This document shows, piece by piece, positions 51,771 through 62,430 of a stretch of 64,000 nt of DNA. The stretch covers positions 248,001 to 312,000 of the forward strand of contig JBAIAC010000272.1 of the NCBI GenBank assembly GCA_037349315.1, in the 5' to 3' direction. The translations under genes were made by a program, and so were the position numbers. The stretch is from Chelydra serpentina (Eukaryota; Chordata; Testudines; Chelydridae). Under the pieces are notes generated by a model, which had not been told where the DNA came from, did no database searches, and saw only the letters and a list, made by a program, of their open reading frames with translations. The first letter of the stretch is position 1. The number at the start of each line of letters is the position of its first letter.

Positions 51771-52420
51771 GCCCCACAGGTCACCCCAGCACCCGCTCCC
51801 TGCTCCGCCCCACAGGTCACCCCAGCACCCGCTCCCTGCTCCGCCCCACAGGTCACCCCAGCACCCGCTCCCTGCTCCGGCCCACGGGTCACCCCAGCAC
51901 CCGCTCCCTGCTCCGCCCCACGGGTCACCCCAGCACCCGCTCCCTGCTCTGCCCCACGGGTCACCCCAGCGCCCGCTCCCTGCTCTGCCCCACAGGTCAC
52001 CCCAGCGCCCGCTCCCTGCTCCGCCCCACGGGTCACCCCAGCGCCCGCTCCCTGCTCCGCCCCACGGGTCACCCCAGCGCCCGCTCCCTGCTCCGCCCCA
52101 CGGGTCACCCCAGCGCCCGCTCCCTGCTCCGCCCCACGGGTCACCCCAGCGCCCGCTCCCTGCTCCGCCCCACGGGTCACCCCAGCGCCCGCTCCCTGCT
52201 CCGCCCCACGGGTCACCCCAGCGCCCGCTCCCTGCTCTGCCCCACGGGTCACCCCAGCGCCCGCTCCCTGCTCTGCCCCACGGGTCACCCCAGCGCCCGC
52301 TCCCTGCTCTGCCCCACGGGTCACCCCAGCGCCCGCTCCCTGCTCTGCCCCACGGGTCACCCCAGGACCCGCTCCCTGCTCTGCCCCACAGGTCACCCCA
52401 GCACCCGCTCCCTGCTCCGG
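51771..52420. repeat. 36-bp VNTR, about 18 copies
   Basis: CACCCGCTCCCTGCTCCGCC and CCACGGGTCACCCCAG form the unit. Sub-variants (CAGG against CGGG; CAGCACCC against CAGCGCCC) are clustered, so expansion was local. Because 36 is divisible by three, 300-residue-plus frames run through it on both strands; they are not genes. Confidence 0.95.
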
Positions 52421-52859
52421 CTCCTCTCACAGAGCCCAGGGCCAGGCTCCAGCCGCTGTCCAAACCCCTCTCCACCAGGGAGCTCGTCCCTTCTCCTGCC
52501 ACCACGACTTCTCCTGCCACCAGCGTCTCACCAGCTCACCCAGACAGGGAGGCTTACAGGAGGCTGAGCTCCCCCCGGAGCTGTGGAACTCACTGCCACA
52601 TGACAGAGCAGACCACAGGCCGGAATGACATGCAAAGCTCAGCTCTTCCACGGAGCCATCCTCAGCCAGCGATTCCCCCTCACCGACAGCCCCAGAAAAA
52701 CCCTTTGAGCCACCAGCCCGCTTCTCCCACAGCTGGGAGGGACGGCCGGCAGGGCGGCACCGAAGGCCCCAGACAGCCAAGCAGGTGAGAAAGCACCAGG
52801 CTTTAAAGCCAGGCCTGCGGCAGCAGCCACATCCCGCCCGCTGCCAGTGCGCCTTACAG

Positions 52860-53190
52860 AAAAGTCGGCATCCCGTCAACGAGGCAACTGGGCAGGTCGC
52901 TGACAGAGCTGAGCCCCACCTTACTGCAGCCATCTTTAGAGAAGAACCCCATCCCAGAGTCACCCCTACCTCCGTCAGCACCCCCACGTCTGTGGCTCTG
53001 AGTGGCAGTAGGGTGATTAGGGGGTGAATCCAGGGCTGGGAGGGGGGTCAGGTCAGCCTGTGAGGAGTAACCAGGTGGGGCAGACCCAGGGGGAGGCTGT
53101 GGGCTGCTGGTCGGTCGTTGGGATCAGAGCTCTAGATCAAAGCTGCACAGCGACCTGACACCCAGGGTTACAAGACCGACATAGCGACCC
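52860..53190 (+). repeat. Duplicated spacer, partner 9590-9905
   Basis: See the same landmarks there. In this copy the sequence continues into an unrelated spacer instead of an LTR. The stretch 53190-53626 has no recognised feature. Confidence 0.8.
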
Positions 53191-53626
53191 CCTTACCAGC
53201 CTCGTGAACCCCAAACCCTAGTTACTCTGGGCACTTAGGAGTCTCTGTCCCTTAATCACTTCTGGGAGCTCCCCAGCAGGCTGCGGGCGTCAGCCGCCTC
53301 CTGCCTCACAGGTGAGACTCTTGGCGCTGTGCAAGCCGCCCCCTCGCTTGCAGGCCCAGGGTAGGAAGCGGGAGGCCCGGTGCTCGCAGAAGAGGGTTTG
53401 ATTAATCCACCTCTGTGTTATGGGCACAGCACAGTTCCCCTGGGTCCCTCTGCTGGCTTTTCGTAAGCAGCACCCAGCGGCCCTGGCTCCTGGCTGGGGC
53501 CTTGTGAGCTCTGGCACGGGCAGGGAGCGGTGCAGGGGGCTGGGCCGGGGCCCTGGCAAACAGCTGCTGGGAGGCGTCTTTGAGGCAGCAAAACAGGGCC
53601 CTTAAGAAGCAAAATCAGATTATTCC

Positions 53627-53700
53627 CGTCCCTGGGTGGGCTCGAACCACCAGCCTGTCGGTTAACAGCCGAACGCGCTGACCCATTGCGCCACAGAGAC
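53627..53700 (-). tRNA. tRNA-Asn (GUU)
   Basis: 74 nt; acceptor GTCTCTG/CAGGGAC with one wobble; A box TGGCGCAATGGG; anticodon GUU at 53664-53666 in a perfect TTCGG..CCGA-type stem; B box GGTTCGAGCCC. A T-run on its strand lies about 12 nt downstream. Likely functional. Confidence 0.95.
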
Positions 53701-53739
53701 ACACAGAAACAAAACTGCTGTTACCAAGGCTGCTCCGAG

Positions 53740-53990
53740 CAGCCGGCGCATCTCCCTGCCAGCGCTGGAGCTCACAGGGCGCTAGGCCGGATGCTGGAGC
53801 TGGGGCTGAAGACCCAGCAGGGGGGTGCAGCAGAAGTGGGCTGGGCCCAAAACCCAGTGGCTGATGGATCAAAACCATCGTATGCTAGACCTGCACATCT
53901 TCCTTTTTGCTCTGGGCAATCCAGCAAGGAGCAATCAGCAGAGGGCCAAGAGCCTAGGCCATGTGGCAAGAAGTGGCTGAGGCGGTGGCC
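53740..53990 (+). repeat. Initiator-Met unit, decayed copy
   Basis: Direct partner of 34990-35260: GCCAGCGC.GG.GCTC, GCTAG, GATGCTGGAG before the tRNA and TTTTTGCTCTGGGC after it. Confidence 0.8.
53816..53887 (+). pseudogene. Initiator tRNA-Met pseudogene
   Basis: 72 nt aligned end to end with 35087-35158. The anticodon loop reads CCCAAAA, so the anticodon is CAA (53848-53850) rather than CAU, and two acceptor pairs are broken. The three G-C pairs and the TTTTT downstream remain. Confidence 0.88.
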
Positions 53991-53999
53991 GGCCAGGGA

Positions 54000-55065
54000 G
54001 TTAAATCAGCCCAACCCCCCGAGTCTGGATCAATGTCACAAGGTCCCAGTGTCTCCATGGAAGACAATTTGTTAAATCCCAGATGAGTGGAGTTAAATCG
54101 GTTCTCAGCCTGAGTCCTTTGCTCTTAATCCCGAGGATATTGTCCCACCATGGGGCCATTTCCCGCCTCTCTTTCAGACAGAAGCACAATTTTCTCTGCA
54201 CACACACAGGAACAGCGAGATCTGTCTCTGTCCTTTGTGCAAAGCAGGGGGGCAAATTCCCTGGACCCGTCCTCTTCTGCAATGGAACCAATGGACGAGC
54301 AGGGGGCCCTGGGCCCATCCAGCCCTGCCAGTGAGATGTTCCCTCCCCTTCTCCTTAGTGCTGCTGTTGTTATTTCATGGAGTGTCTGGGACGGGGGAAA
54401 AGCTGAGTTCACTCCAAGTGGAGGGGAAAAAGGACCCTGAAAATCTCAGGCCCTCAGGGAAAACCCAACTGCTGCTACTGGGGTCGCTGAGGTGCTGGAG
54501 ATCTGCACGGGACAGGGACTGTGTGAACTGTCCAGGTGGGGAATGAATAACAATCTACAGCTAGATCCACCTCATTCACCACCGACACAGGCTAATCATG
54601 CTGCAGAGAGACGGGAAACCGGGAGCGATTCTTTGCTGTTCAGCCATAGACACAGGGACCCAATTGCCCCGCAGTGAATGTGCCGGGGAAAGCCGGACTT
54701 TACAGGCCGGTGGAAATAGCCGATCCTAGAAACACCTGGAGCTCCCCACCCCACTTCTGCCACCAGGGGCAGGTGTTGAGCTGCTCACAGTGCCCCTCAC
54801 CACCATGACCTTCCAGCAGGGGGTGGCAGCACCCCCCCAATACAGGGGAGAGGCTGAGTGTATCTCTGCACCCTGAGTCCAGGGCACGACTCTCTCTCCC
54901 CACACATAGAATCTGGCCCTGCTGCAAAGTGACCCCAAAGAACCAGCAGCCTCCAGGACAGCAGGATCGGCCTCAGAGCAGGGACTGTGTCCCCCATGCT
55001 GCTGTGAGGCCACTGGATGCTCTGGAGACAGGAGGGCTCTGAGTGTAACCCAGCAGAAACACAGC
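54000..55065 (-). repeat. Inverted copy of the 43.6-45.0 kb block
   Basis: Carries, in reverse order, the spacers of 44620-45040, 44220-44620 and 43887-44219, leading to tRNA-Ala. No other gene. Confidence 0.85.
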
Positions 55066-55071
55066 CCAGCA

Positions 55072-55143
55072 GGGGATGTAGCTCAGTGGTAGAGCGCATG
55101 CTTTGCGTGTATGAGGCCCTGGGTTCAATCCCCAGCATCTCCA
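55072..55143 (+). tRNA. tRNA-Ala (UGC)
   Basis: 72 nt; acceptor GGGGATG/CATCTCC, A box TAGCTCAGTGG, anticodon UGC at 55104-55106 in a CATGC/GTATG stem, B box GGTTCAATCCC. TTTT about 8 nt downstream. Better preserved than its inverted partner at 43815; likely functional. Confidence 0.95.
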
Positions 55144-55230
55144 AGTTCTCTTTTCACCCTGCTGGTTTGCTCACGCCCAAAGGGGAGGCTCCCCAGCAGT
55201 CTCCCTGCAGGAGTTTCAATCCTGCTCAGT

Positions 55231-55611
55231 GAGGGGCAAGTGCCAATTGCAGGGAAGCTCTGTAGGGGTTTCTGCTCCTAAGTCACCTGGGTACTTTTAA
55301 GATTCCCACCCGCTGTGCTGCTTGGGATGATGCGGATGAGGGAGGAGAAGGGAATGGGAGGGGAAAGTCCCATCTGCACAGACTGAGAGGCCAGGAAACG
55401 GAGGGGCTGTCAGTGCTCAGAGAGGAGAGAGGTCAGTGATGCAGACTCTCTGTGACACAGACTGACTGGGGCTCCTCTCGGCACGGCCCCAATGGGGAAG
55501 GAAAGAGGTGGGGGGAGGGGAAGTAGACAGGCAGAAGGAGTCAAATGGGGCTAAACCGGAATAGAGATTTTCTTCCAGTTAAAATGTCCTGAAGTCTCGT
55601 CGTTGAAAAGC
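55231..55611. other. No feature seen
   Basis: Spacer after the Ala unit. Confidence 0.35.
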
Positions 55612-55677
55612 CCCCTCTGGAGCGAGGTGTGAACCAGCAGCCTGTCAACGCCTAGGCAAAGGGGTGACCCCAGAGAC
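55612..55677 (-). pseudogene. Possible tRNA-Asn relic
   Basis: On the minus strand it begins GTCTCTG and later has GACAGGCTGCTGGTTC, both as in tRNA-Asn at 53627, but the D and anticodon arms are deleted or scrambled and the 3' end is unclear. A weak call. Confidence 0.3.
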
Positions 55678-56117
55678 TGAGAGCTGCCGACTGCCCCACG
55701 GGGGCTAAGACGCACCTGCCGTGGTGCCCCTGGTTGGTGCAAAGGAAACTCTTGCCGGGGTGCTGAGTTCAGGCCTTACCCGGAGCCCTGGTGTCTATTC
55801 CCCATGTAGCTTCCCCACTTGCTTTGCCTCATTCCCGTGGAAAGTGCCGTACCAGGGTAATGGGAGTAAGTTCTAAACTGGGGAGGTTGGTGCAAAGCTT
55901 GGGAACTCCCCTCCCCCCGCCCCCCTGTGCTGCCGTTAGCTCTGGGTGGGTTGTTCCCGGGCAGGGAGAATCGATTTATTTGCTGCTGAGAAAGCTGCCA
56001 GGACAGGTCTGTGGGCACCAGATCTCCCGGCTCCTCCCAGCACAGCCCAGGCTCCATCCCTGCCCCAGTCACTGCTGGAGGAGGGTCCTAGACGCACTGA
56101 GCCTGAGGCTTTTCCCA
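55678..56117. other. No feature seen
   Basis: Spacer upstream of tRNA-Met; frames here lack domains. Confidence 0.35.
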
Positions 56118-56190
56118 GCCTTCTAAGCGCAGTCGGCAGCACGTCAGTCTCATAATCTGAAGGTCCTGAGGTCAAGCCTCAGAGACGGCA
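56118..56190 (+). tRNA. tRNA-Met (CAU), elongator
   Basis: 73 nt; acceptor GCCTTCT/AGACGGC with one mismatch; anticodon CAU at 56151-56153 in TCAGT/TCTGA-type arm; T stem CTGAG/CTCAG perfect. The first T-loop base is G instead of T, changing the B box to GGTCAAGCC. TTTT about 6 nt downstream. The B-box change may lower transcription. Confidence 0.88.
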
Positions 56191-56724
56191 GCTGCTTTTG
56201 CTCCCGGCTTCACATTTTCTAAAGGAAATCAGAGAAAAGAGACTAGAGCGGAGTGGTTTCTAGACCCCTCCCATCCAGCTCACACACACACAGACTTTTC
56301 GAAGGCATTAACTTTTCCTTCTCCTTTCTGACTCTTCACTGCAGCTGGAAATAGGGATTCGTAGAGGCCCCGTTCCCAAAGCTCACACCCACAGGGCCAT
56401 GGGAACGCTGGGGGCTGCCAGGTTGCTGTGGGCAAGTCGTGAAAGTGACACACAAACAATCCAGTGGGGCCAGTGCCCCCCATGCTCCCCCCCAAGCAGC
56501 TTTGTCTCTTGCTGAGTGTGATGCTGAGACTCCCCGGCCTCCGCATCCTCGACCCCCACTGGAGGCCGGTTCCTTCGACCCCTGTTCAGAGTTCAGCCCC
56601 CAGCCGGTGCAGCCCGGCCCAGCCACTCACCCTCTGCCCCAGGAGAGCCAGCGGGTGGGCTGCACCCACAGGCAGAGACCTGATACCGCTCCCCTCCGAG
56701 CAGCAGCCGCAGCTGTGGGCAGCT
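56191..56724. other. No feature seen
   Basis: Spacer between tRNA-Met and the large direct duplication. Confidence 0.35.
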
Positions 56725-57724
56725 AATCCCCGTCTGGCTGCCAGGGGATCCAGCTAGGAGAGGAGCTGGGGGATCTGCAGGTTTTGCAGTGGGGAGCATG
56801 GCCAGGCCAGTGGGGCTGTCTCAGGAGTCCCAGGGGGCTTGGCCAGTGGGGAGGCTCTAGGGCACATGTTGGGGGCAGGGTGGGGCATTAGGGATACAGG
56901 ATGTGAGGCTGGTTAACATGGAACTGCACAAAAACCTCCCCCTTTGCTCCAGCTAAAGGCCCTGCTTTGGCCTCTCCCTGATTCATGAAAATCTCCATCT
57001 CTCCCCCGGCTCTCAGGCACCCCCTTTCCCCCAGGGGTATTTTCATGGGTTCTTCCTTTTTTTCATGGGCTCGTACAAATAGTTTTGCCATGGAAATGAT
57101 CCAGTACATTTAAAAGGAGAAAACCAATCCCACAACACGTGTGTATCTCCTCCCCCAGACAGAGTGTGGGTCTGAATCTTTCTACTGACCAGTCTGGGCA
57201 GGCAGAGTCACCCCCACATTCACTGCACGTCGGGCCCAGGACTTGCGCCCAGCAGTTCTTGGGGCTGTGGGGAGAACCGAGCGTCACGGGCAGCAGCGAG
57301 GGAGGGCGGCTGGGACTGAGCTGTCTGGGGAATAGTTTAATCCGTAGCTGTTTTTCAGAGGATTAAATCAATGCAGCTTCCACTGCTCTGTCTCTCCCCA
57401 GGAAATAACGGTTCTGGGCGAGGTGCCCAAACCAGCTAACAGTATGAAGTGAAATGAAATGGCCACACGATGGCGACAGAACCTAAGACATGAGAAGCCA
57501 GGTTCTTGGGCAATGTGCTTTGAAGCTGACAAAGGAGATGTTTCCTCTTTGACCCCTCGCCCCCCCCTCTAATCCACTAGAGCCCCCCGTTCCTCCCACA
57601 GCCAGGAGTACAACCCGGAGGGGGAGAGAGAGAGAGAGAGAGATTAGCTAGTGGTTCTAGATCTAATTGTTAAACGTGGCATCTTGTCTTTTCCTCTGAA
57701 ACGATCCTGTGTAGTTTTGTCTGT

Positions 57725-58757
57725 ATAACATCTGCCGGTGCCCCTCACTCCCGACCCGCAGCCCCTTCTATCCCAGCCCCGAGCTCCCCAGTCACTTGTC
57801 TGCCGGTGTCCCTCAGTCCCGACCCGCAGCCCCTTCTATCCCAGCCCTGAGCTCCCCAGTCACCGCTCTACCGGTGCCCCTCACTCCCGACCCGCAGCCC
57901 CTTCTATCCCAGCCCTGAGCTCCCCAGTCACTTGTCTGCCGGTGCCCCTCACTCCCGACCCGCAGCCCCTTCTATCCCAGCCCTGAGCTCCCCAGTCACC
58001 GCTCTACCGGTGCCCCTCACTCCCGACCCGCAGCCCCTTCTATCCCAGCCCTGAGCTCCCCAGTCACTTGTCTGCCGGTGCCCCTCACTCCCGACCCGCA
58101 GCCCCTTCTATCCCAGCCCCGAGCTCCCCAGTCACTTGTCTGCCGGTGTCCCTCAGTCCCGACCCGCAGCCCCTTCTATCCCAGCCCTGAGCTCCCCAGT
58201 CACCGCTCTACCGGTGCCCCTCACTCCCGACCCGCAGCCCCTTCTATCCCAGCCCTGAGCTCCCCAGTCACTTGTCTGCCGGTGCCCCTCACTCCCGACC
58301 CGCAGCCCCTTCTATCCCAGCCCTGAGCTCCCCAGTCACCGCTCTACCGGTGCCCCTCACTCCCGACCCGCAGCCCCTTCTATCCCAGCCCTGAGCTCCC
58401 CAGTCACTTGTCTGCCGGTGCCCCTCACTCCCGACCCGCAGCCCCTTCTATCCCAGCCCTGAGCTCCCCAGTCACTTGTCTGCCGGTGCCCCTCACTCCC
58501 GACCCGCAGCCCCTTCTATCCCAGCCCTGAGCTCCCCAGTCACCGCTCTACCGGTGCCCCTCACTCCCGACCCGCAGCCCCTTCTATCCCAGCCCTGAGC
58601 TCCCCAGTCACTTGTCTGCCGGTGCCCCTCACTCCCGACCCGCAGCCCCTTCTATCCCAGCCCTGAGCTCCCCAGTCACTTGTCTGCCGGTGCCCCTCAC
58701 TCCCGACCCGCAGCCCCTTCTATCCCGGCCCTGAGCTCCCCAGTCACCGCTCTGCCC
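57725..58757. repeat. 68-bp satellite, about 15 copies, with 340-bp higher-order unit
   Basis: Monomers differ by CTTGTCTGCC against CCGCTCTACC and by CCCCTCAC against TCCCTCAG. A block of five monomers (340 bp) recurs with no difference seen at 57738-57986 and 58078-58326. This shows amplification of a pentamer. Confidence 0.95.
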
Positions 58758-58758
58758 C

Positions 58759-59469
58759 TGTCACGGAGTCCCCGGGCGATGCTCTGGAACTGCTGCCTAC
58801 GAAGCCAGTCAGGACTCTGGAGGAGCCTCCTCGCTGAGCCGACTGTCTCCAAGGCAAGAAGCTTCCCCAGCTTCCACCTTCCTGGGTCTGACCCCGGAGC
58901 GTTCAGCATCCCCTTCTTCACCGCAGCGAGTCCGCCCGGGTGAGGCTCCTGGGGAAGGCAGTGGGCCCTGCCCCCAACTCCACCGTCAGACGTGACTCTC
59001 AGCCAGCCAGTGAAACAGAAGGTTTATTACACAACAGGAACAGGGTTTAAACCAGAGCTTATAGGTACAGAGAACAGGACCCCTCAGTCAGGTCCATCTT
59101 GGGGGGTGGGGAGGCCAGAGCCCATCTGGACCTCCCTCCATGTGCCCAGCCAGCTCCAAACACTCCAGCCCCACCTGTGCCTTTGTCTCCTTCCTGGGCC
59201 AGGAGATCACCTGATCCCTTTGTTCCCCAAACCCTTCAGCCGGCACCTTTGCAGGGAAGGGGCCCAGGCCAGCAGTTGCCAGGAGACAGGGTGTCGGCCA
59301 TTCTGTGTCATCACACTGGCCCTCTAGGGCTTTGCAACAATCACACCTAGAGACTTATTCCACCACCTAGAGTCTTAAGAAATGCAGAGGGGAAACTGAG
59401 GCATAGGGGAAACTGAGGCACCCACACAGTATTCAGAGGAAACATTAGGAACAGTCCCACTTTGTTACA
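58759..59469 (-). mobile_element. Solo LTR, family A, full-length end
   Basis: 711 bp. Read in the minus direction it runs TGTAACAAAG to CCGTGACA, retaining the 11 bp lost in the 31.8- and 46.4-kb copies. The poly(A)-signal region is near 59020. Flanking bases are C-rich, so the target duplication is unclear. Confidence 0.78.
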
Positions 59470-59742
59470 CCCTCTCTAAATGTTTGTTTAAATCACTTGG
59501 TGGTGGCAGCGTACCGTTCAAGGACAAAAGGGATTTGTGCCTTGGGGCAGTTTTTATCCTAAGCTGGTAAAACTAAGCTTCGGGGGTCTTTCAGGCAGGT
59601 GCCCATGACTGTACCCCAGAGTTCAGAGGCAACCCTGACAACCTCCTTCCTGGGCCTGTAGCTGAAGCCAGAGCAGCCAAGAAGAGACTCCAGCCCTGAA
59701 GAAAGCCAGACATTCAGGACAATGCGGAAAGTGCACAAAGTA

Positions 59743-59815
59743 CAACCATGAAGGGACTCGAACCCTCAATCTTCTGATCCGAAGTCAGACGCCTTATCCA
59801 TTAGGCCACACGGTC
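59743..59815 (-). tRNA. tRNA-Arg (UCG)
   Basis: 73 nt; acceptor GACCGTG/CATGGTT pairs fully with wobbles; anticodon UCG at 59780-59782 with perfect TCTGA/TCAGA stem; A box TGGCCTAATGGATAAGG and B box GGTTCGAGTCCC canonical. The best of the four Arg-UCG copies; no long T-run close downstream. Confidence 0.94.
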
Positions 59816-60186
59816 ACATGGGAAAAGACTCTCCAAGCACTTCTTTAGAGAAGATGGACACTGTGTTACTCAGGTCATCTACGGAGGGGGCAGAGACACT
59901 CTGGGCACAAGGAGTCGAGTTCCCAGCGAGATGTGAGACTCAGTTCCATGGAGCCAGGGGCAGGATTTGGTCGGGAGGCTTAAGCATGGGGGATTGGGGG
60001 GCAGAGGACGGACCGGCTGTCTAGGTGCAGAGATTTAGTGGCACTGGGGCACAGGAGGGAGGAGGAGGAGGAATCCTGCTGATGGGCTGTGGCCGTGGAG
60101 AAAAAGAGGAAGGGCTCCTGGGACTTTTTTTGCCTTTCTTTTACCTGCCTGCTCTTGTGGTTACAGCAGGTAACTACACTCGCTAA

Positions 60187-60252
60187 ACTGGACTAGCTCA
60201 GTCAGTAGAGCATCAAGTTCTTAGTCCAGGGTTCAAGCCCCATGTCTGGGCA
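60187..60252 (+). pseudogene. Shortened tRNA-Lys (CUU)-like sequence
   Basis: 66 nt, A box TAGCTCAGTCAGTAGAGC (closest of the three to normal), anticodon region TTCTTAG, B box GGTTCAAGCCCC, acceptor TGGAC/TCTGGGC imperfect. TTTTT downstream. Confidence 0.65.
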
Positions 60253-60529
60253 CTCAGCTTTTTAAGTTCCCTTGTGTGCCAGAAACCAAATGATCCCTGG
60301 TGGTGTCCAGAGCCACCCCCGGGTTCCCAGAGGCCCTGGCCATTTCCTGGACAGGCCCCTTGCTCCTGCTGAGTCCTTAGGAGTCAGGAGAGAGGCTCAA
60401 ACCCACAGGAGAAGGCCCAGACAGCGCAGTCTGGGGCTGGCAGGAAGCGCTGTGGGGCCAGGTGCTGAGAGACCCGAGGGGAGAGAGGGAGAGAAGCGAT
60501 GAGGACAGAGTGCCAGTGTAAAGGGGGTT

Positions 60530-61094
60530 TGTGACAAACTAGGACTGTTGTTAAGGTTTCCCTGAGTACTGTGTGGGTGCCTCGGTTTCCCCTATGCAGT
60601 GCTTGAGTTTCTAGGTGGTGGGACAACGGTGCATGATTGTTACAAAGCCCTAGAAGGCAGAGGCCTGGACACAGAGAATGGCTCTGTCTCCTGGCAACAG
60701 ATGGCCCGGCCCCTTGCCCGGCAAAGGTGAGAGCTGAAGGTGTGAGAACAAAGGGATCAGGTGACCTCCTGGCCCGGGAAGCAGACAAAGGGGGAGGAGG
60801 GGCTGGAGAGTTTCAGTTTGGAGCTGGCCGGAGAGGAGGGGAGAGGGGCAGACAGGGTCTGGCCTCCCTGCCCCGTTTGGAGCTGTGGGGCGAAATGCAG
60901 GGAGCCCCAGGCTGGGGTCTAAGCTCCCTGCCCCCCGGAAGGACCCGACTGAGGGGTCCTGGATGTACTGACAAGCTCTGGTTGGGCTGTGTTCCTGGCA
61001 TCTCTAATAAACCTTCTGTTCTACTGGCTGGCTGAGACTCCCAGTGAATCCGGGGAAGAGGGGTGCAGGGCCGGACTCCCCTATACTCCGTGAC
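60530..61094 (+). mobile_element. Solo LTR, family A, divergent
   Basis: From TTGTGACAAAC to ..CTCCGTGACA, with GGTGCCTCGGTTTCCCC and CTAATAAACCTTCTGTTC. Shorter and more diverged than the others, in the opposite orientation to the adjacent copy. Confidence 0.72.
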
Positions 61095-61879
61095 AGGGTT
61101 CTGGTCCTGCTAGTGCAGCAAACTTTCCTGGCTTATCCACGACCCCGGTGGAATGGGCTAGAGAAAGGCCCTGAGTCCCCACTCCCACTCCCTCACCCAG
61201 AGGCAGCCTGACCTCGAGGACTCTCTGTCTACTCTCGTGTGTGGCAGAGTCCTTGTGACCCCGACAAGGCTGGGCCCAGGACCCCTGGGGGGCTCGACCT
61301 CCAGTCTTGTTGTGGTCACTTAGTGCAGGGGCTGGGGTGTCCCCACTCTGGGGTTCTCTCTCCGCTCTGGATGCTTCCCTGACCCACGGATCGTTGCATG
61401 TGCCTCAAGCAAATCCAATGGGTTAAAGAGCAATCGATTTAAACCATAAGGAAAATGGGAACGGTTCAAGGGAAACACGTCACCTCGTTCTGTGGCTCAG
61501 GGATATCGCAAACAGCGTCTCTGGGACAGACGGGACGTTCACAGTCTCCCCCTCACATGGCCCAGGCCCTGGCTGTGGTGCAGGGATGCCACCGGTCGGA
61601 CACGTGCTCTGGCGGTGGCCCCATGCCCTCAGGCTCTAGATGGCAGGACCCTTCCTCCCAGCTTCGGCCCCCATGTCGGGGTTCTGATCCCAAATTGAGG
61701 GCACGGAGGGAGCCCCACTCAGCCCTCGTCTACCCCAGCTCTTCCCCAACCTCACCCTCAGCCTGGGCCCCGGGCTCCTGGCCCAGCCTCGTTCCCCTTA
61801 CCCCTGTCCGCTCCCCTCTCCCTAGGAAGCCACAACGCTGCCCCCAGCCCCAGTTCTCGACTGCGGCTTCCGAGGGGCC
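61095..61879. other. No gene recognised
   Basis: Unique-looking sequence. From about 61740 it begins to match, inverted, the low-complexity and hAT-like segment near 16130-16280. Confidence 0.4.
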
Positions 61880-62430
61880 GCAGACACGGACAAGATGGCA
61901 CAGTGTGAAAAGTTTGGGGACCACTGGATTAGGGTGACGTCCTCAATCACTTCTATGCAGTGCAATAAAAGGTATTTCTCACCCACCTCGCCCCTCCATC
62001 AGGACGGACTCGGTATGTTCTGCCGCCCTTCACTCGGACAGGAAGGAGAATAACATTTCATTCCACTCAATGCTACAGTGATTTGTAACCCAACACCAGC
62101 CAGAACTGGTTCCTTTGGCAAAGCGGCCCCAGCATGCTGCATACCCAGGCCGAGTAGGAGTGTCTGTGCACACATGGACTGGTGCTGAAATCTTTCCCCA
62201 GGTCATCACTCGATGTGAGGGGGGAGCTCATCCAGACCCTGCTTACACTTGGTATTTAAAAACTCCTGAGTAGCCCTATCTCTACTGCTCTTAGATTTCT
62301 CCTCCTGTCCTTTTTTTGACAGCTCAGATGAGGTGGCTGAGTGGTTATGGTGATGGATGCTAATCCATTGTGCTTTGCATGCATGGGTTCAAATCCCATC
62401 CTCATTGGATGCATTTAATCTTCTCCTTCC
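61880..62430 (-). repeat. Ser-GCU duplication, inverted copy
   Basis: Reverse complement of about 15590-16170, including the tRNA-Ser-GCU. Confidence 0.85.
62327..62407 (+). tRNA. tRNA-Ser (GCU), anticodon loop one base short
   Basis: 81 nt; acceptor GATGAGG/CCTCATT pairs with a terminal wobble; anticodon GCU at 62359-62361. The base before the invariant T33 is missing, leaving a six-base loop. A box TGGCTGAGTGG and B box GGTTCAAATCC each carry a change. No T-run close downstream. Probably a decayed copy. Confidence 0.78.

Larger units (their letters stand above)
49278..52880 (-). repeat. Segmental duplication, inverted copy of 22231-23740
   Basis: Contains a CR1 insertion and an expanded 36-bp VNTR; the remaining sequence matches the 22-23.7 kb block in reverse. 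No host gene is recognised. Confidence 0.88.
56725..60380 (+). repeat. Large direct duplication, second copy
   Basis: Partner of 45190-48100 in the same order. It is longer mainly because the 68-bp satellite is expanded. 56725-57720 contains no gene. A short tRNA-like B-box/A-box pair (GTACAACCCGG, TCTAATCCACTAGA) near 57570-57620 is too poor to call. Confidence 0.92.

Noticed and set aside
51621..52788. Frames of over 300 codons (Pro/Ala/Ser or Gly/Ala rich)
   Set aside because: They follow the 36-bp VNTR in several frames on both strands and break up in the 7-copy duplicate.
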